From Polytrichum commune (Eukaryota; Streptophyta; Polytrichopsida; Polytrichales; Polytrichaceae): 64,000 nt of DNA. A program made the position numbers and the translations under genes. Location: positions 9,761,001-9,825,000 of the forward strand of contig OX485807.1 of assembly GCA_950295325.1 (NCBI GenBank), written 5' to 3'. The notes under the pieces were generated by a model. The model worked only from the letters and a program-made list of their open reading frames with translations. It was not told where the DNA came from and did no database searches. Shown piece by piece: positions 1 through 12,915 of the stretch; within the stretch, counting starts at the first letter, position 1, and each line of letters begins with the position of its first letter.

Positions 1-356
1 GTTGGTTTTGTGTTTTACTGTGCAAGGGAAAGATATTATTGAGCATATTGATAACAAGTGTCATGTGGTTACGTATTTGATATGCAAGAGGAAGATGTTC
101 TTGAGCATATTCATGCTATGTGTCATTTGTGTACACTTAAGTCAACTTGTAGACCATTGTGTAACATAGGCATACACCTCATTACAATATTAAACATAAG
201 TAGTCATGCCAAGATATTAGTAAGCGCACTTGAATGTCAATTGTCATGAGGTGACGCTAATGGTGAACGTGTTGATTGTTACTGTAACCTAGCATATGCC
301 TCAAAATAGGGTAAGTGACACTATTTCACATGTGACACTAAATACTTGAAATGGTG
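1..356 (+). mobile_element. TA-flanked MITE, copy G1 (left part outside window)
   Basis: This segment is a direct repeat of 34122-34382. Both share long stretches around the words 'gtagacca', 'aacataggcat', 'cctcaaaatagggtaagtga' and a common right end reading GACACTAAATAC...AAATGGTG followed by TA. The right tip is an imperfect hairpin of the kind seen in six other elements of this window. Residues 5-126 also contain a degenerate tandem duplication of about 60 bp ('gcaagggaaagatattattgagcatatt' resembles the later 'gcaagaggaagatgttcttgagcatatt', written here as similar, not identical). No credible protein is encoded. The left terminus lies outside the window, so full length is unknown. Confidence 0.7.
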
Positions 357-872
357 TAGTCTTATGCAAACATCTATTTGAATGGATATGACAAGCTTGT
401 ACTCAAGAATGGAGACCAAGAAGACATGTACCAATACGATGAGATTGGATTATGTGCTCAATATCAAGAGACCATTCTAGTTTCAACAAACAACACAATT
501 GGGAGAGCCTTTGTGATCCGTTAGATGCTAAAGACAAATCTTTACTTTGACCCCTTATAAATTTTACATCTCATCTCTGATTTTGACATTGAAAAGATAT
601 TCTTGATGATTTACAATTGCTAACCGGATGAGATAATTTGCGATCTCATATGATGACCAAAAAGTGTATGTGGAGTTGGAAGTGTCCGTTACAGGCCCTC
701 ACACTTAACTGTCATTCTCAGAAAATAATCCCTTGTACATGAATATGCAACTCATTTCAAGGAATGGCAAGCTTGTGTGTTGGCAGACCTGAGTCCTGAC
801 TCACTTCATCTCACAAGATCCGGAGATCAGGCTTTGGGATGTTACCTTGCATGTCTGCATCTCATGGACGTG
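357..872. other. intergenic, nothing recognised
   Basis: I see no gene, RNA or repeat boundary here. The words 'gatgagattggattatgtg' and 'caagaatg' recur near 37,330-37,380 and weakly near 44,150-44,230, so this is probably old repeat DNA of an unidentified family. Confidence 0.3.
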
Positions 873-875
873 ATG

Positions 876-910
876 GAAAAGAAGAAGAAGAAGAAGAAGA
901 AGAAGAAGAA
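876..910 (+). repeat. (GAA)n trinucleotide microsatellite
   Basis: A run of about eleven AAG/GAA units is directly visible. It is not inside any recognisable gene, and the lysine-rich reading frame over it is a by-product. Confidence 0.9.
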
Positions 911-983
911 TAAAACACTTGATCTAACAGACAGTAAGTGTATGGAGAATAACAGGTGTGACGTGTAACAGCCCATCACACAT

Positions 984-1925
984 CATTTCATGAGATCTTC
1001 AAAAACTTCGTCCGAGGAAACATCTGCAACTTGGAAGGATAACTTTCAAGTTAAATTCTCCATGCTTCACTTCCTAGCTACAGATATTCTTGTCAGACAT
1101 CCATCCCTTTCGAACAGCGACGTGCTTTCAAGTCAAGTAAAATCACTCCTTGCACTCAGAGAGTGGCGTTTCATGAGATTTCCAAGAACTTTAATTTGCC
1201 TGAGGAAAGATCTGCAGCCTGGAAGGATAACTTTCTACGTTGAAGATTCCGTGCTTCACTTCCTACAGATGTTAGTGTCAGAAATCCATCCCTTTCTAAC
1301 AGTGACGTGCTTTCAAGTCAAGTAAAATCACTCCTTGCACGCAGGGAGTGGCATTTCCTGAGGATTCCAAGAACTTCGTCCGAGGAAACATCTGCAGCTT
1401 GGAAGGATAACTTTCTAAGTTAAAGATTCCGTGCTTCACTTCCTTCAGATATTATTGTCAGAGATCTATCCCTTTGCAACAACAACGTGTTTTCAAGTCA
1501 AGTAAAATCACTCCTTACGCTCAGAGTGGGCATTTCACGAGATCTTCAAGAACTTCGTCCAAGGAAACATCTGCAACTTGGAAGGATAACATTTTAAAGT
1601 TACATGCTTCCATGCTTCACTTCCTACAGATATTATTGTCAGAAAAAACATCCCTTTCCAACAGCGACGTGTTTTCAAGACACGTAAAATCACTCTGTAC
1701 GCTTAGAGTTGGGAGAATCATTCAACTTACACATCATACATAATTTCATGAGATCTTCAAGAAACTCTATCCACGGAAACATCTGCAACTTGAAAGGATG
1801 ATTCTTGAGCTATATTCTTCATGCTTTCACTTCCTTGAGATAATATTGTTGGACATCCATCCCTTTCTAACAGTGACATGTTTTCAAGTTCATTAAAACC
1901 ATTCCTTCCGTTCAGAGTTGGCAGA
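984..1925 (+). repeat. tandem array, five units of about 180 bp
   Basis: Five head-to-tail units begin at about 984, 1167, 1352, 1531 and 1742. Each opens with 'catttcatgagatcttcaag', continues through 'ggaaacatctgcaacttgga' and 'tgcttcacttcct', and closes with 'ttcaagtcaagtaaaatcac' plus 'cagagtgg'. Unit lengths are about 183, 185, 179, 211 and 184 bp. Unit 4 carries roughly 28 extra bases that contain 'acacatcata', resembling the sequence just before unit 1. Units differ by scattered substitutions and small indels, and unit 5 is the most diverged. Frames stay open over parts of the array, but the frame is not kept between units, so I do not call a protein. A satellite-like or minisatellite array is the simplest reading. 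Confidence 0.9.
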
Positions 1926-2064
1926 AATGTCCGACTGACTCAGATATATTAGAATTATGATGGCCTCTTGCAGAAGTGATTTATCTCATTGCAGAGTTGC
2001 TTGCTACTTGTGAGGTGATTATAAGTGAGAGTGATTGAGAATTGACCTTTTTTTCTTTTTTTTA

Positions 2065-2200
2065 ATAACCTGCATTATCCACATGCCAATGTGAACATAA
2101 CTCGTTTATAATATGTACGCGATGTCTTTATTTTATAATGACAATCCTACATAATGTAAACGAGTTTTGTTCACATTTGCATGTAGATAATGTAGGTTAT
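2065..2200. mobile_element. palindromic MITE (family H), TA target
   Basis: The first 44 bp (ATAACCTGCATTATCCACAT...) return as a near-perfect reverse complement at the right end (...ATGTAGATAATGTAGGTTAT), leaving a loop of about 50 bp. The element is flanked by TA at 2063-2064 and 2201-2202, as expected for a TA-targeting insertion. It has no coding capacity. A transcript would fold into a long hairpin. Only one copy was found in the window. Confidence 0.75.
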
Positions 2201-2202
2201 TA

Positions 2203-5200
2203 TACAAAACATGTAACCCAATAGACCAAATAATGTTATTTTCTTCCAAACATTGTTTGAATTTTTGAGGTACTAAAGTGGCATAGTTGTATCAACCGTT
2301 TACCTTATATCAAAAAAATATTGTATCATCAACTATGATAACAAGAGTGTCTCTTTGGGTGCTTGAATCGTACAAATATGAGAACACTAACCAATCAAGC
2401 CTGTTGTAATAGGGTCAAACCATGATAAGATGTATCACCAAGGACTAAATAGAAAGGAGTCTTTACATTTCATAAGGATTCATGTCTGAGGCAATAAAAC
2501 TGATTAAAATTACAAAGTATAATTCAAATGTGTTGACAAATCTGTAATTGTGCTAGGTCTTGAATACACACATTAAAAAGTCAAAAATTAAAGTATGCCA
2601 AACTATTCAAAGGAGTGTCAAAGGATTGTGAAAATATGGTGACGTGTGACACAATTTTGGTATACCTTATCTTGATTGGACCCAACACAATAGGAAGATT
2701 GTTGTTCTTGTTCTTGTAAAAAATGAACAAACAAGCATGCTGTCACAATTTACATGTATGTAGTCTTAAAACCTTATGGTAGCAAAACAAACAAATGGAG
2801 GTACTAGTGAACATGTTCTAAGAGTAATATATCATTGTTTATAGATATGCTCTTGTAATTCTAGAATATAATTTTTGTATTAGATTCTACAAGTGCCCAT
2901 TTGTGACAATAAAAGGCACAATGTCATGGAATTTTACTATTATTTTACAAACCTAAAAAATGATAAGGTGTGCTCCAATTGTGTGAAGCACCTTGTATGC
3001 AGTGATGTGCATATGATCTCTTTTTTCTATACCTATAACATATTCAACCTAAAATGATAACATCACATAATTCCGAATATTAAATTATACTACTTGCACA
3101 CCAAAGTGTAGACCACGTTGAAATACTCCCTACTTTGTAGTCCATAATATTTCCAAAAAATAAAACCAACATTATTTCCCTAGTGAATGAGCATGGGTAC
3201 AATATGGAGTACATGTCTCCAACTTTACTAGGAGATATGAATCCCAATGCAAGTTCTGAACAACACTTATACCTCCTCAATGCGATTCCATAGAAGTTGT
3301 GGTTGACAAAAATGACCTTTCACATCTCCCACACCTAATTAATCCCCAAATCCATGGCACCAACTACCCTCATGTAATAACTATATATGTATGACTTAAT
3401 TATGTATACAACAATTGATGTCCCAACAAGTCAAGATTTGAAAGTAATATGACCTACACATCATACCATATTCAATGTGATTACATCTTGTAAATTAGAG
3501 TGTGTGGACCATGGCTAATCCAAACAATCCAAGTTTTTAAATTAATTTGGATCACTATGCCTTTTGAATTAAGAAATGCATTAAAATTTGCCTACAAAGA
3601 AAATGGCATGTGTAGGTGGGTTCCACACAATACATTTGATGTTTATTATGAGATGTAAATATTGTAAATTCCTTCATTTCTTGTGTATTTGTGACAATGT
3701 GCCATTATTGTCATTGGTGTGCGTATCAGATAAAACCAATTTAAATGAAATGTCTTGTGCTCAAAGTAAGATCTATTATGGATCATGAATCAATGAATAT
3801 GCTATGTCGCATCACCATTGTCAAGGGTGTGAAATCATCCATCTCACTTGTCATGATCATACATTCTTGAAGCCCTAAATGTTGACATGGTTAGCACGGG
3901 GTAGCCACAATATAATCCATCAACTTTCGCATGTTTTAGTCCAAGTTGCTTAGGCAAGCCTAAAAGGATGAGAAACTTTGATTTGACCATACAGTATGGT
4001 CATTATACATATACGATATATCTAACCCCACAAAGTTGCATCCCCTAATTTTGCAACCTTGTTGCTCATATTAGGTTTTCAATCATGGGGTTAGGACTTC
4101 CTTTACAGTTCCTTTTGCCAATGATGCATTGTTTACAAACCCAATTTTTTTTATTAGATATTGTTGAATATTTTTAGCCACTTGCACATTGTAGACATGT
4201 TAAAGGTACACTTACCACTGCACAATTCAATGTAGAATAACTTCATCCCATTGCTTAAAAGTGTCAAGCATTCAATGGAAGTTACACAATAAAATAAAAT
4301 GCAAAGGCCATATTTGATAGGGATTTGTGCCATGATCCAACATTCTATTCATGATCGCTAACGTACACACTATAGCTAAGATAAGTCTAATTTGTTGTTC
4401 TTCCGTTCTTCTAGGTGAACCTTCTCCTAGAACTAACATACATCCTTAAGTGTAATTCATACTAAGCATATGCCATCCTTCCTCCCCAACAGGCCCATTC
4501 CTCAATGACTTAATAACTAGGTTGCTCCCATCTTGTGCACATATATGCCAAATCTTGTACATGCTCCCCCAACCCAAAGTCAATAGCTTCTACCAAAATG
4601 GGCCATGCAAGGACATCCCGACATGCATGTGATCTTCACAGTCAATGATGAAGGGTGGACATTTAGCGGCGCTCTTTAGCATATATATGTGGGCATATGT
4701 GGGCTATGGGGTTGGGGCACGAGGCAAGAGGTGGATGGGCACTGGGGGAGCACTTAGTGGAAAATAGCAATACCACATGCATTCAACATGTATTTCAATG
4801 GGAAGTAAGTGATACGATATATATTCTTTTATTATTATCTATAATAATAATAATAATCTACATTTTATGGAATATTCTTGGAATATTCTTGGAATGTTTC
4901 ATAAATGACTTGTTTGGGGCCTATCTTTGAACTTCAATATTTCAAAGTCTTTCAAATCTCACATGAATTACAACGGACATATTTTTAAAGATTTTGAGCA
5001 CACCCCCTCCCCCCACTTACCTTGAAGGATGGGGCGTGGAGCATGAATTTTACCCAGCTCCCACTCTTTACTCATTTTCATACATTCTATCATTCGATAT
5101 CATCATCTTCACTCTAGTATGGATACCGTGCTCCAATACATTAAATATTAAAACATATAAATTTGTGATCATGTTGTGAACCACTTCATTTCTTTTAAAC

Positions 5201-8200
5201 ATTTATTGCTTAAGAAAGATGGAAGCTCTTCTCGTGAACCAATTTTTTTTTTGGTTCATGGTTTCTACTAAAAGCATCCTAGTGGTATTTTAATGATATT
5301 TGTAGCTAGTAGGATGTAGTGAACTATGTACAACTTCTTACAATAAAAACTATAATTATGGCGTTAGGAGCCTTGAGTTGGTTAGAACTATTATCTTCCT
5401 CACCCTGCCATAAGAAGGCAAGATGAGCCATAAAACGCAAACATCTCTTTTGACAATTTGAGCACATTGTTGAACTTAGTAGCCTTGTCTCCCTCAGCAG
5501 TGATTATTTTAAATAAATAATCAAAGTTCGTATTTTGAAACAGATAACAATTGCCATAGTGATTATGGATTATAAATGAATACAACTTCTTGATACAGTT
5601 GGTTGTTTATATTTGAATATGAGTTACATATAACTACCAAAGTCCGGTAGAACCATTATCATATTGTGTGAAATTGTGAACTACATTACTTTTCTTGTGA
5701 GTGTAGTTGCTCAACTTTTGAAAATGCTTGTCTAAGAGATGAGCAAGGGCAAATTGAGATGACAAAAATTAATGGTTGTGTCAGAAAGGAAGTGAAGTAA
5801 AAGCAAAAATGAAAAGTGTTCTCTGTGGAGGAGGATAAGTGTAAGACATAATCATTATGAGAGTAATTGAATGAGGTAATTGGTTAAGTGTCAAATGAAC
5901 ACTTGAATGATAAAACTGAATTTTGTAATTAAATATATGATTATAGTTGAGGTAGAATTATGACCTCATTGGTGTGTGTTTGTTGAACATTGAATGAAGT
6001 AGACCACTTTTACCAACTGAAGATGGTGAGATATATATTTTTTTCAATTAGTTAAGTAATTTTGGTTGTCAAACTATGTGAGAGGAATTAGTCCCGACAA
6101 TAGAGCTATGGTCAGCTGCAGCGAGAGGATGAACTCTAAATATCACTATTAACTAGGCATGAGTCATCCTAAAAATTAAGTAAGTATGAAATTGACACAT
6201 GGATGTGAACCATGATATGTGAGAATGAAATTAGAGTGAACCAAATTATCTATAGTCTTGTGTGTTACGTTGCATATGGTTGATGATGTAGGTTGTTCCA
6301 AGGCAGTCAAAACTATAGCTTGACCTTAACATTAACATTTTATTACATGGTTGTAAGCCATGATTAAATCTTGGAATTACTAATTTTTTTTTTTGTCTTG
6401 TACTAGAATTAACATTGACCTATTATAGAAAGATCTTGATGTGATTTGAAGATGCATTGGTTACAAAGACAGTTGTTACCAAAGACTATATTTATACTTG
6501 GGCATTAGGAAGAAGAAGATAATATAACTTAGAGATGTTCAAGTTACTCTTATTGCTTTTGTTTCATCAAAATGTTATTAACTTTAAGAAGAAGCAGATT
6601 TTTCATATGCTTATATAATTTCATCAAAGGCATCATTGACATGAATGTAGACATGATTCTAGATAGAGTCGAGGCTTATGAACTTTGAAGATTTCACACA
6701 AATTTCACGTGGAGGGACTTGAAAAAAGTGATAAAATCTTCAAATCAACCTCCAAAAAATCAAACAACTAACAATTGTGAGCAACTTATGAATGTTTAAT
6801 CTCATGAGTTGTAGGGGAGTTTTGCACAAATGTCAACACCTAGAGGGCAACCATCTCAAAGATTCAAAAATATGGGAAGTTACTTCTCTCATGTGTGTGA
6901 TTAGTGTCATGTTTGATGTTATAATTAGATATCTTATCTTCAGTGTGTGTATATTTTTGCAAATAACAAGTCTTCAATATGTTATTCCTACTTAAAGAGT
7001 GGGAGGATATTGTGCATGTAAGTCATGAAATAAACAATCATCAAGGTATCAACACAACAATGACCATATTTATGAGATTGATACCTATAAAAACATATAC
7101 TTGACATTAGCTTTTTATTTCATGATTGTAAGCTTTTTATTGCATGTATTTTGAGGATAAGTTATTCCATTTATGAAATGAATTTGAATACATGAAAAAT
7201 GAGGGAAAACAATTAATATTGAATTTGTTAAAACTTTACAATAAAAAGTGTCTATTACATAACTTATGGCCTAAATTTTTTTTTTTGTTAAGTTAGAAGG
7301 CTCTTTGTTCATCATCGTGTTTGATTTCATCTATTGTTGGTGCATGCCTTAGTAATTTGATGTCCAGCAATAATTGAAAGAGCATCCCATGGCTTATGCT
7401 TCCACCTCCTGTGTTTTGTTAATATCTCAAGTTGTCTCACACTATTACTAAATCTCCCATTGTCAATATTTTTTTCCACTTTCATTCACCATTTTAATTT
7501 TATTATGAGGTGTAGTTGGCTTCAATCTTCTTGTTGTAGGAGTTGGCAGTGACGACAATGAAATGGCTGGATTTGGAGTATTTTGTCGGGTAAATTTTTT
7601 AGAGCACAAAATAGGAGCTTCTAAATTGTGGCTTCCACTCCATGTTGAGTCCCTTTCATGCATAAAGTTCTCATAATGCTTGTGTTTATGTCATGTGGTA
7701 ATGTTCAAGATAGTTGCTATCTTCTAATGTAATTTGTAAATTTTGCGGATGCTTCATTTGGGGAACAACTTATGCAAGGTTACCCTTTTCTCCCAAATAC
7801 ACAAAGTTTGCGACATGTATTACAGAGAATAGGAGTTCCTTGCTCTTCTCCTCATCCCACAAAGTTGAATGAAAGCCACACCCTCTTGGCATGCATTTCA
7901 ACTTAAAATATTTTATTTCTAGAAAATGGTCCATATTTTTCACCAAATTTATCATAAACATCTTGAAAACCCTCATGATTTCCTGAACTTGCTTCTTTCG
8001 ATCTGTGTAATTGTAACCAAGACCCAATTTAAAATAATCACATGACAGTTTCCATAGTCGCAATCTCCATACAAACAGTAGTTGTTATTTCAAGAGCAAG
8101 AAAACAAACTAAAACTAAAATCAAAGGCTTCGTGATCGATTCCAACAATGCCATTGCAATGGAATGCTTCTACGAATTCCAACCATGCCAGACTTTCTTG

Positions 8201-8369
8201 ATTATATCAGCATTTGGAAAATAATCTCAAACAGAAAGATGGGTTTGAACTTTGATGCTCATGAACGAACATGGTGCATTTCTATGCGATTCGACCATTC
8301 AGAATATCCTCCTGAACGTAACTTGTAGGTGGATTTGTATGCCTTCTGACAGATTTGGTATTGCATGTT
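2203..8369. other. long AT-rich intergenic stretch
   Basis: No protein homology, RNA gene or paired repeat was recognised. Local features are an (ATA)n-like run near 4841-4856, short pyrimidine runs near 5001-5017 and several T runs. The open frames here are short and AT-rich, have no recognisable domain, and look accidental. The longest, at 7770-8063 on the minus strand (97 codons), resembles nothing I know. Confidence 0.5.
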
Positions 8370-8559
8370 GTATCATCCTGATTGTCCCTTGCAAGTCAAT
8401 GCTTATTGATGGCCGTGATGGTGCTGCAAGAGACACACATCCTTGTTCGTCTTCTGCAGGTTACAGATCCTTATTCACTTGACAGCAAGCAAGGGAACGT
8501 ACTCACTCATAAGTCATTAATTGTAGAAACCCATGCAAGAAAAATTGCAGCGCAGCGGC

Positions 8560-9042
8560 AGTCCTTGCACCCACTCCTGTGCCGAAACGGAATGTCACTA
8601 CTCTCACTGTGATGATATATGTTTCTTGCTTTGCAATTGCCGGTATCAGATCAGTCCGGATATAGCTAGACAACGACCCACACAACGACATCACAACCTA
8701 AATCCCTATTTGGACTCTCATAGCAGCAACAGCTTGAAGAATGAATGAGCAGTGATGAGAATACACTTGAAGAATGAGAGGAATCTTGGTTTCAGCAACT
8801 CCTCGACAAACTGCGTGACTTGACAGAACAAGAAACTGCATTGGTACTCTACAAAAACATGCATGCAGAGACGGACTCGTGGTAGTCCTTGCATTCATTC
8901 CTCATTGAAACTTGCTGTCATTACTAGCAGCGTGATGATCCTCCTTGCTCTGCAGATGATAGTGTTGTAAGAATCTGGAGTCCGAATCGTGCTAAACCCT
9001 AACACGTGATCTCACAACCTAAATCCTTATTTGCACTCCCGA
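8560..9042 (+). repeat. diverged direct repeat, about 160 bp, two copies
   Basis: 8560-8717 and 8880-9042 share the order 'gtccttgca', 'gtgatgat', 'cttgct', a diverged middle and 'cacaacctaaatcc(c/t)tatttg(g/c)actc'. They are separated by about 160 bp, so the pair looks like an old tandem duplication of a unit of about 320 bp. No gene is recognised in either copy. Confidence 0.6.
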
Positions 9043-11396
9043 AACAACATTCTTCCCGCGATGAACTTTCTTCTGGTCGTGAGGGCGAGGGGTTTAACTT
9101 GGAAAATTTCAGCTGGAATGGTGCGACCAAAGATATGGTGTACTTTATTACTTGTACCTAGATTGTTAATTTTTTCTAAAGGTGATATATGATGGATAAT
9201 TTTTATATATATTGGATTATAACTGATATAAGGTTCTTTGTGAATATCCAACTTAGGTTTTTTGGATATAATATATACCGTTCGAGGTAAAGCGTCCGAT
9301 TGAAGATTCAAAAAGAGTATGTACAATGACAATAGAGGCATGGATGAAAGTTGGCCATTTACGTGGGTGGATTATGTTGGTGGATAGATGAAATGTTACC
9401 CCATGAAATCGTCATGCTCAGCTATGAGTCCTATGCGCATGTGTTATGCTAGAGTTTTTTTTTTTGGTTGCAAGTAAACATTGCAACTATGCCTGCCACC
9501 GAAGTTGTTTAATATTTGGATTTCATTTTTATAATTTATTATAATTTATTTTTTTAAATAATAAATCAAAGGGCTGGAAAAAAAACCCCTTTCATGATTT
9601 GTGAGTAATTATATGGACCCTTTAAACACCACAAATTAGAGAATTACATAACTTACATAATCGAAATAGATTCAAATTATGGTAAACTAGTGAAAAAGGC
9701 TCCTGGAGTGGAACCATTCCCCGGGAGTACCATGACATGACAAGGATGGAGTTGGCTATAACCTCTTAGCTCAAAGCAGTGTATGAATATCCATAGTGAA
9801 GTTTGATCAAATCCGTTTGCTTTGTTCCCACAATTGTGCATTTGCTGCAACACATGCTCCCTAGTGGCCATCATTCTAGTCAGCTTCACCACTTTGCATT
9901 CATTCAAGGTCTCAATTGTTGGATCTTTGACCTCATTTCAGTATATTTCAAATGCACAAGGATATGCAATCCACACGCCTATGATCATTAGGTATGTGGG
10001 TATGGGGTTGAAGTATTGTTCCCACCCCTTCCATGAATACTTTGTAGGTATAATTCTATTGTTATAGTCGACGTTATGAACATTATATGGTAGCTTATGC
10101 ATTACATATGTACTCACATATATATAATATAAGGGATTTTACAAAAAAAATCATCATATTGAGCTTGTATATTCACTTGTCTTGCTCATATATATGGCAA
10201 TATGAAATAATTCAGATTGAATATATAAATAAGTACATAGATAGATAGATAATGTGAAACTCGCGTGAAGGAGCCACCGTAAAATTGTTATAAAGTTGTT
10301 ATAGATGATTATGATTATGATGAATAAGACATGTTAGATGTTTCCAAGATATGATGAAAAGTTGAGATTCATGATGATATTTGGTTGGCAAATGGTTTAA
10401 TCAGTAAAGAACATTCCTTGACATGATTACGAACTTAATTTTATGATATTATGTATTGGACTTAAATCTTGATGACCGTTTCCTTCTTATTAAATGGCTA
10501 TAGCCTATTTAAATGTTTGTTTTGGAGATATTGCAAAGATTGAGTAAGCCATTGTGTGTTGTGTGGCAATTTAGGACAAGAGATAAGTGAATTTCCAATT
10601 GGAATTAGTTGAAGATAAGGGAAAGGAAGAGGCAAGTTGATTTATATTTGGATTTGATGAAATATTTTTTAAAATAAATAAATAAATTGGGGAAAGGTTA
10701 TTAACCCCAAACAAAGGAAAATCCTTTGGAAGACTTTGGCCAACACAAACAATATTGTCGATACAAAGACTACTGCCAAAGTTAAAAGGGCTTCACGATT
10801 GACGTGGAAGCATGTCATTAACATTTTAGGAGTCATTAGATAGGACAAAACCGCACACAACTGAAAAATTCACTAATGAGGGAAAGTCATGAGTAATGAA
10901 TCTTATAAAATGGAAAGTTGGAGGAGAGCACCTTATAATGTTATAGAATTCGTTAAACGAGTGTGTCATTGATCCTTGTAGACACTAAACCAACCTTTCT
11001 TGAGATTTAATACCCTAGGTGGTGGTTGTTGTTGTTGTTGTTTTGTTTTAACCCATAGCAAAAACCCAAGTACACAAGGGCAACTTCTCTCACCTTCAAT
11101 TGTAAGTTATCCCCTCATTTTTCTCCCAACCATGAGGTTTTCCCCAAGATTTGGATTGATTGGGCGCCCCCCTTTTATTAGTTTTATAAGTTTACTTCAT
11201 TGTTTCATATACTTCATTGTTACTCCTATGATGGAGACAACCATATTATGTGTTCTTGACGTTACAAGTCTATAAAATAATACTATGCTAATCAAATAAT
11301 GTGTTTCTTTTTAAGCAAAGAATAATTCATATCAAGCATAACACATCACAAGTAAGAACATGATCATACATGATAGTGCCATGATGAGCAAACATA
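9043..11396. other. intergenic, nothing recognised
   Basis: AT-rich DNA. An open frame of 104 codons on the minus strand (9027-9341) shows no domain I recognise. Local GTTGTTGTTGTTGTT at 11028-11042 is a short microsatellite. Confidence 0.4.
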
Positions 11397-12135
11397 AGGT
11401 AGAAGGTGCTAAAACCAACACCCCACCCAAAACCAACACCTAAAAACGCCTCCCAATCACCAACACTCTGCTACTTTGAAGCGTTCCCCATGGTATAGGA
11501 GTTGTTTGGGCCCATGGAGTGATGCTTTGAGGTGTCATTAGTGGTGCCACCTTATAGCGACCTCCACACCTTCATGTAGGGTATGTAACGGGCTCCACTC
11601 TATCTCGGGTTAGTTCAAGGTGGCTTTAGGGTGGCTTGTCAATGCCTATTCTAGCCATTCTATACATTGCAGGGGGGGAGAGAGGGGGAGTATAGCCATT
11701 CTATTCACAAAGTCACGGAGGTAGGCCACAAAGCACAAAGGGGGTTGGTACCCAAGATGCAAGGTGATGGTTTTCCAAGTGAACTAGGTGAGATCATGGA
11801 GGTGGCCAGGTGACTTACGCACTGTTATTAGTTGGTCTTTGATCTAGTTTGGGTCTAGTACCCAATTATGTTGTGTTGGTTCTAGGCAATGAAGGTGGGG
11901 TCCTCATCATATCCAAGATCGTCATACACAGGACCTATATATTGGTTTAAGGAAGCTAGTGGTTTTGATTATGAATAAATTCATTAAATATCTAATTGAG
12001 GCTAAAAATATTTTCTTTCTTTCTTTTTACCTATGTTTAGAGCAAAGGCTAATATGAATATATATTCTTTATATCAACCATGTAGCCATATGTATGTGCA
12101 ATAGCTTAAAGTGTTGGTTTAAGCACCCTTTACCT
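11397..12135 (+). mobile_element. inverted-repeat element E1, TA target
   Basis: The ends read AGGTAGAAGGTGCTAAAACC and, in reverse complement, AGGTAAAGGGTGCTTAAACC. TA flanks both sides (11395-11396 and 12136-12137). The whole 739-bp body recurs in inverted orientation at 59685-60409, with shared blocks such as 'gaaccaacacaacata', 'cattctatacattgcaggg' and 'cttgcatcttgggtaccaacc' on one strand or the other. No open frame of note exists, so it is non-autonomous. The superfamily is undetermined; TA duplication suggests Tc1/mariner-type integration. Confidence 0.85.
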
Positions 12136-12137
12136 TA

Positions 12138-12915
12138 CTGCACGTAGAAAGAAAACTAATGGCTAGTATATTCACCTATTATTATTCTTATTGTTGTTGT
12201 TGTAGTAACTCAAACATACTGTACTCCGCATGAGACCGATCAACTAACAGAAAAATCCTATAAATCAATTATTTTTACCAGTCCAACATTAGTAGTACTG
12301 ATGAGTGCACAATTTTTATGTGTAGAACAACTACTTCTACTATCCATATAAACAGTGCAGTGCCGCCCCCATTGATGAGCCCTTTTGTTGTTGTTTAAGC
12401 TACCTAATCAGTATACTACTCCGGAGGCGGCTGCTGGCTGCTGGATTACATATAATGGGCTAAATCTGAGTTAAGCTTAAGTTTAGACACAAACACACTT
12501 GGTGGCCACTGCTTAACTATATACTGCACACTGTGGCCTGGCTTTATATAGGCAGAGGTATGTACTGTATTTGCTGCTGAGATTTCAAAATGCGGCGATG
12601 GTTTTTTTTTTTTTTTTTTCTAAGTTTGAAACATACAGCAACGGCTCAATTCCCAAGACAATAGCCACGCCACATGCCCTCCGGGACAGGAAAAGAAATA
12701 AAATTTTGGGGGCTGCCCGTGACAGAGTGGGATGAGGGTGAGGAGCAGCATCAGTGGCCCTTCTTTCTAGGGCTCCTCATCCTCTCATTCTGGTGCGCCA
12801 GCTGCCACTATTCCCAACGGTATTCTTCAAACCCCCCCCCCCAGGTTTGGCTTCTTACCCCTACTACGGTCAGGCTCAAAATTTACATTTGCGGCTCTAT
12901 ATACTAATAAGTTAA
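12138..12915. other. intergenic with poly-T run
   Basis: This stretch holds a T run at 12602-12620 and a C run near 12831-12842. The 77-codon open frame at 12674-12907 has no recognised domain. Nothing else is visible. Confidence 0.4.

Noticed and set aside
984-1925. CRISPR-like or coding interpretation of the 180-bp array
   Set aside because: Units are directly adjacent with no unique spacers, the host is a plant, and reading frames change between units.
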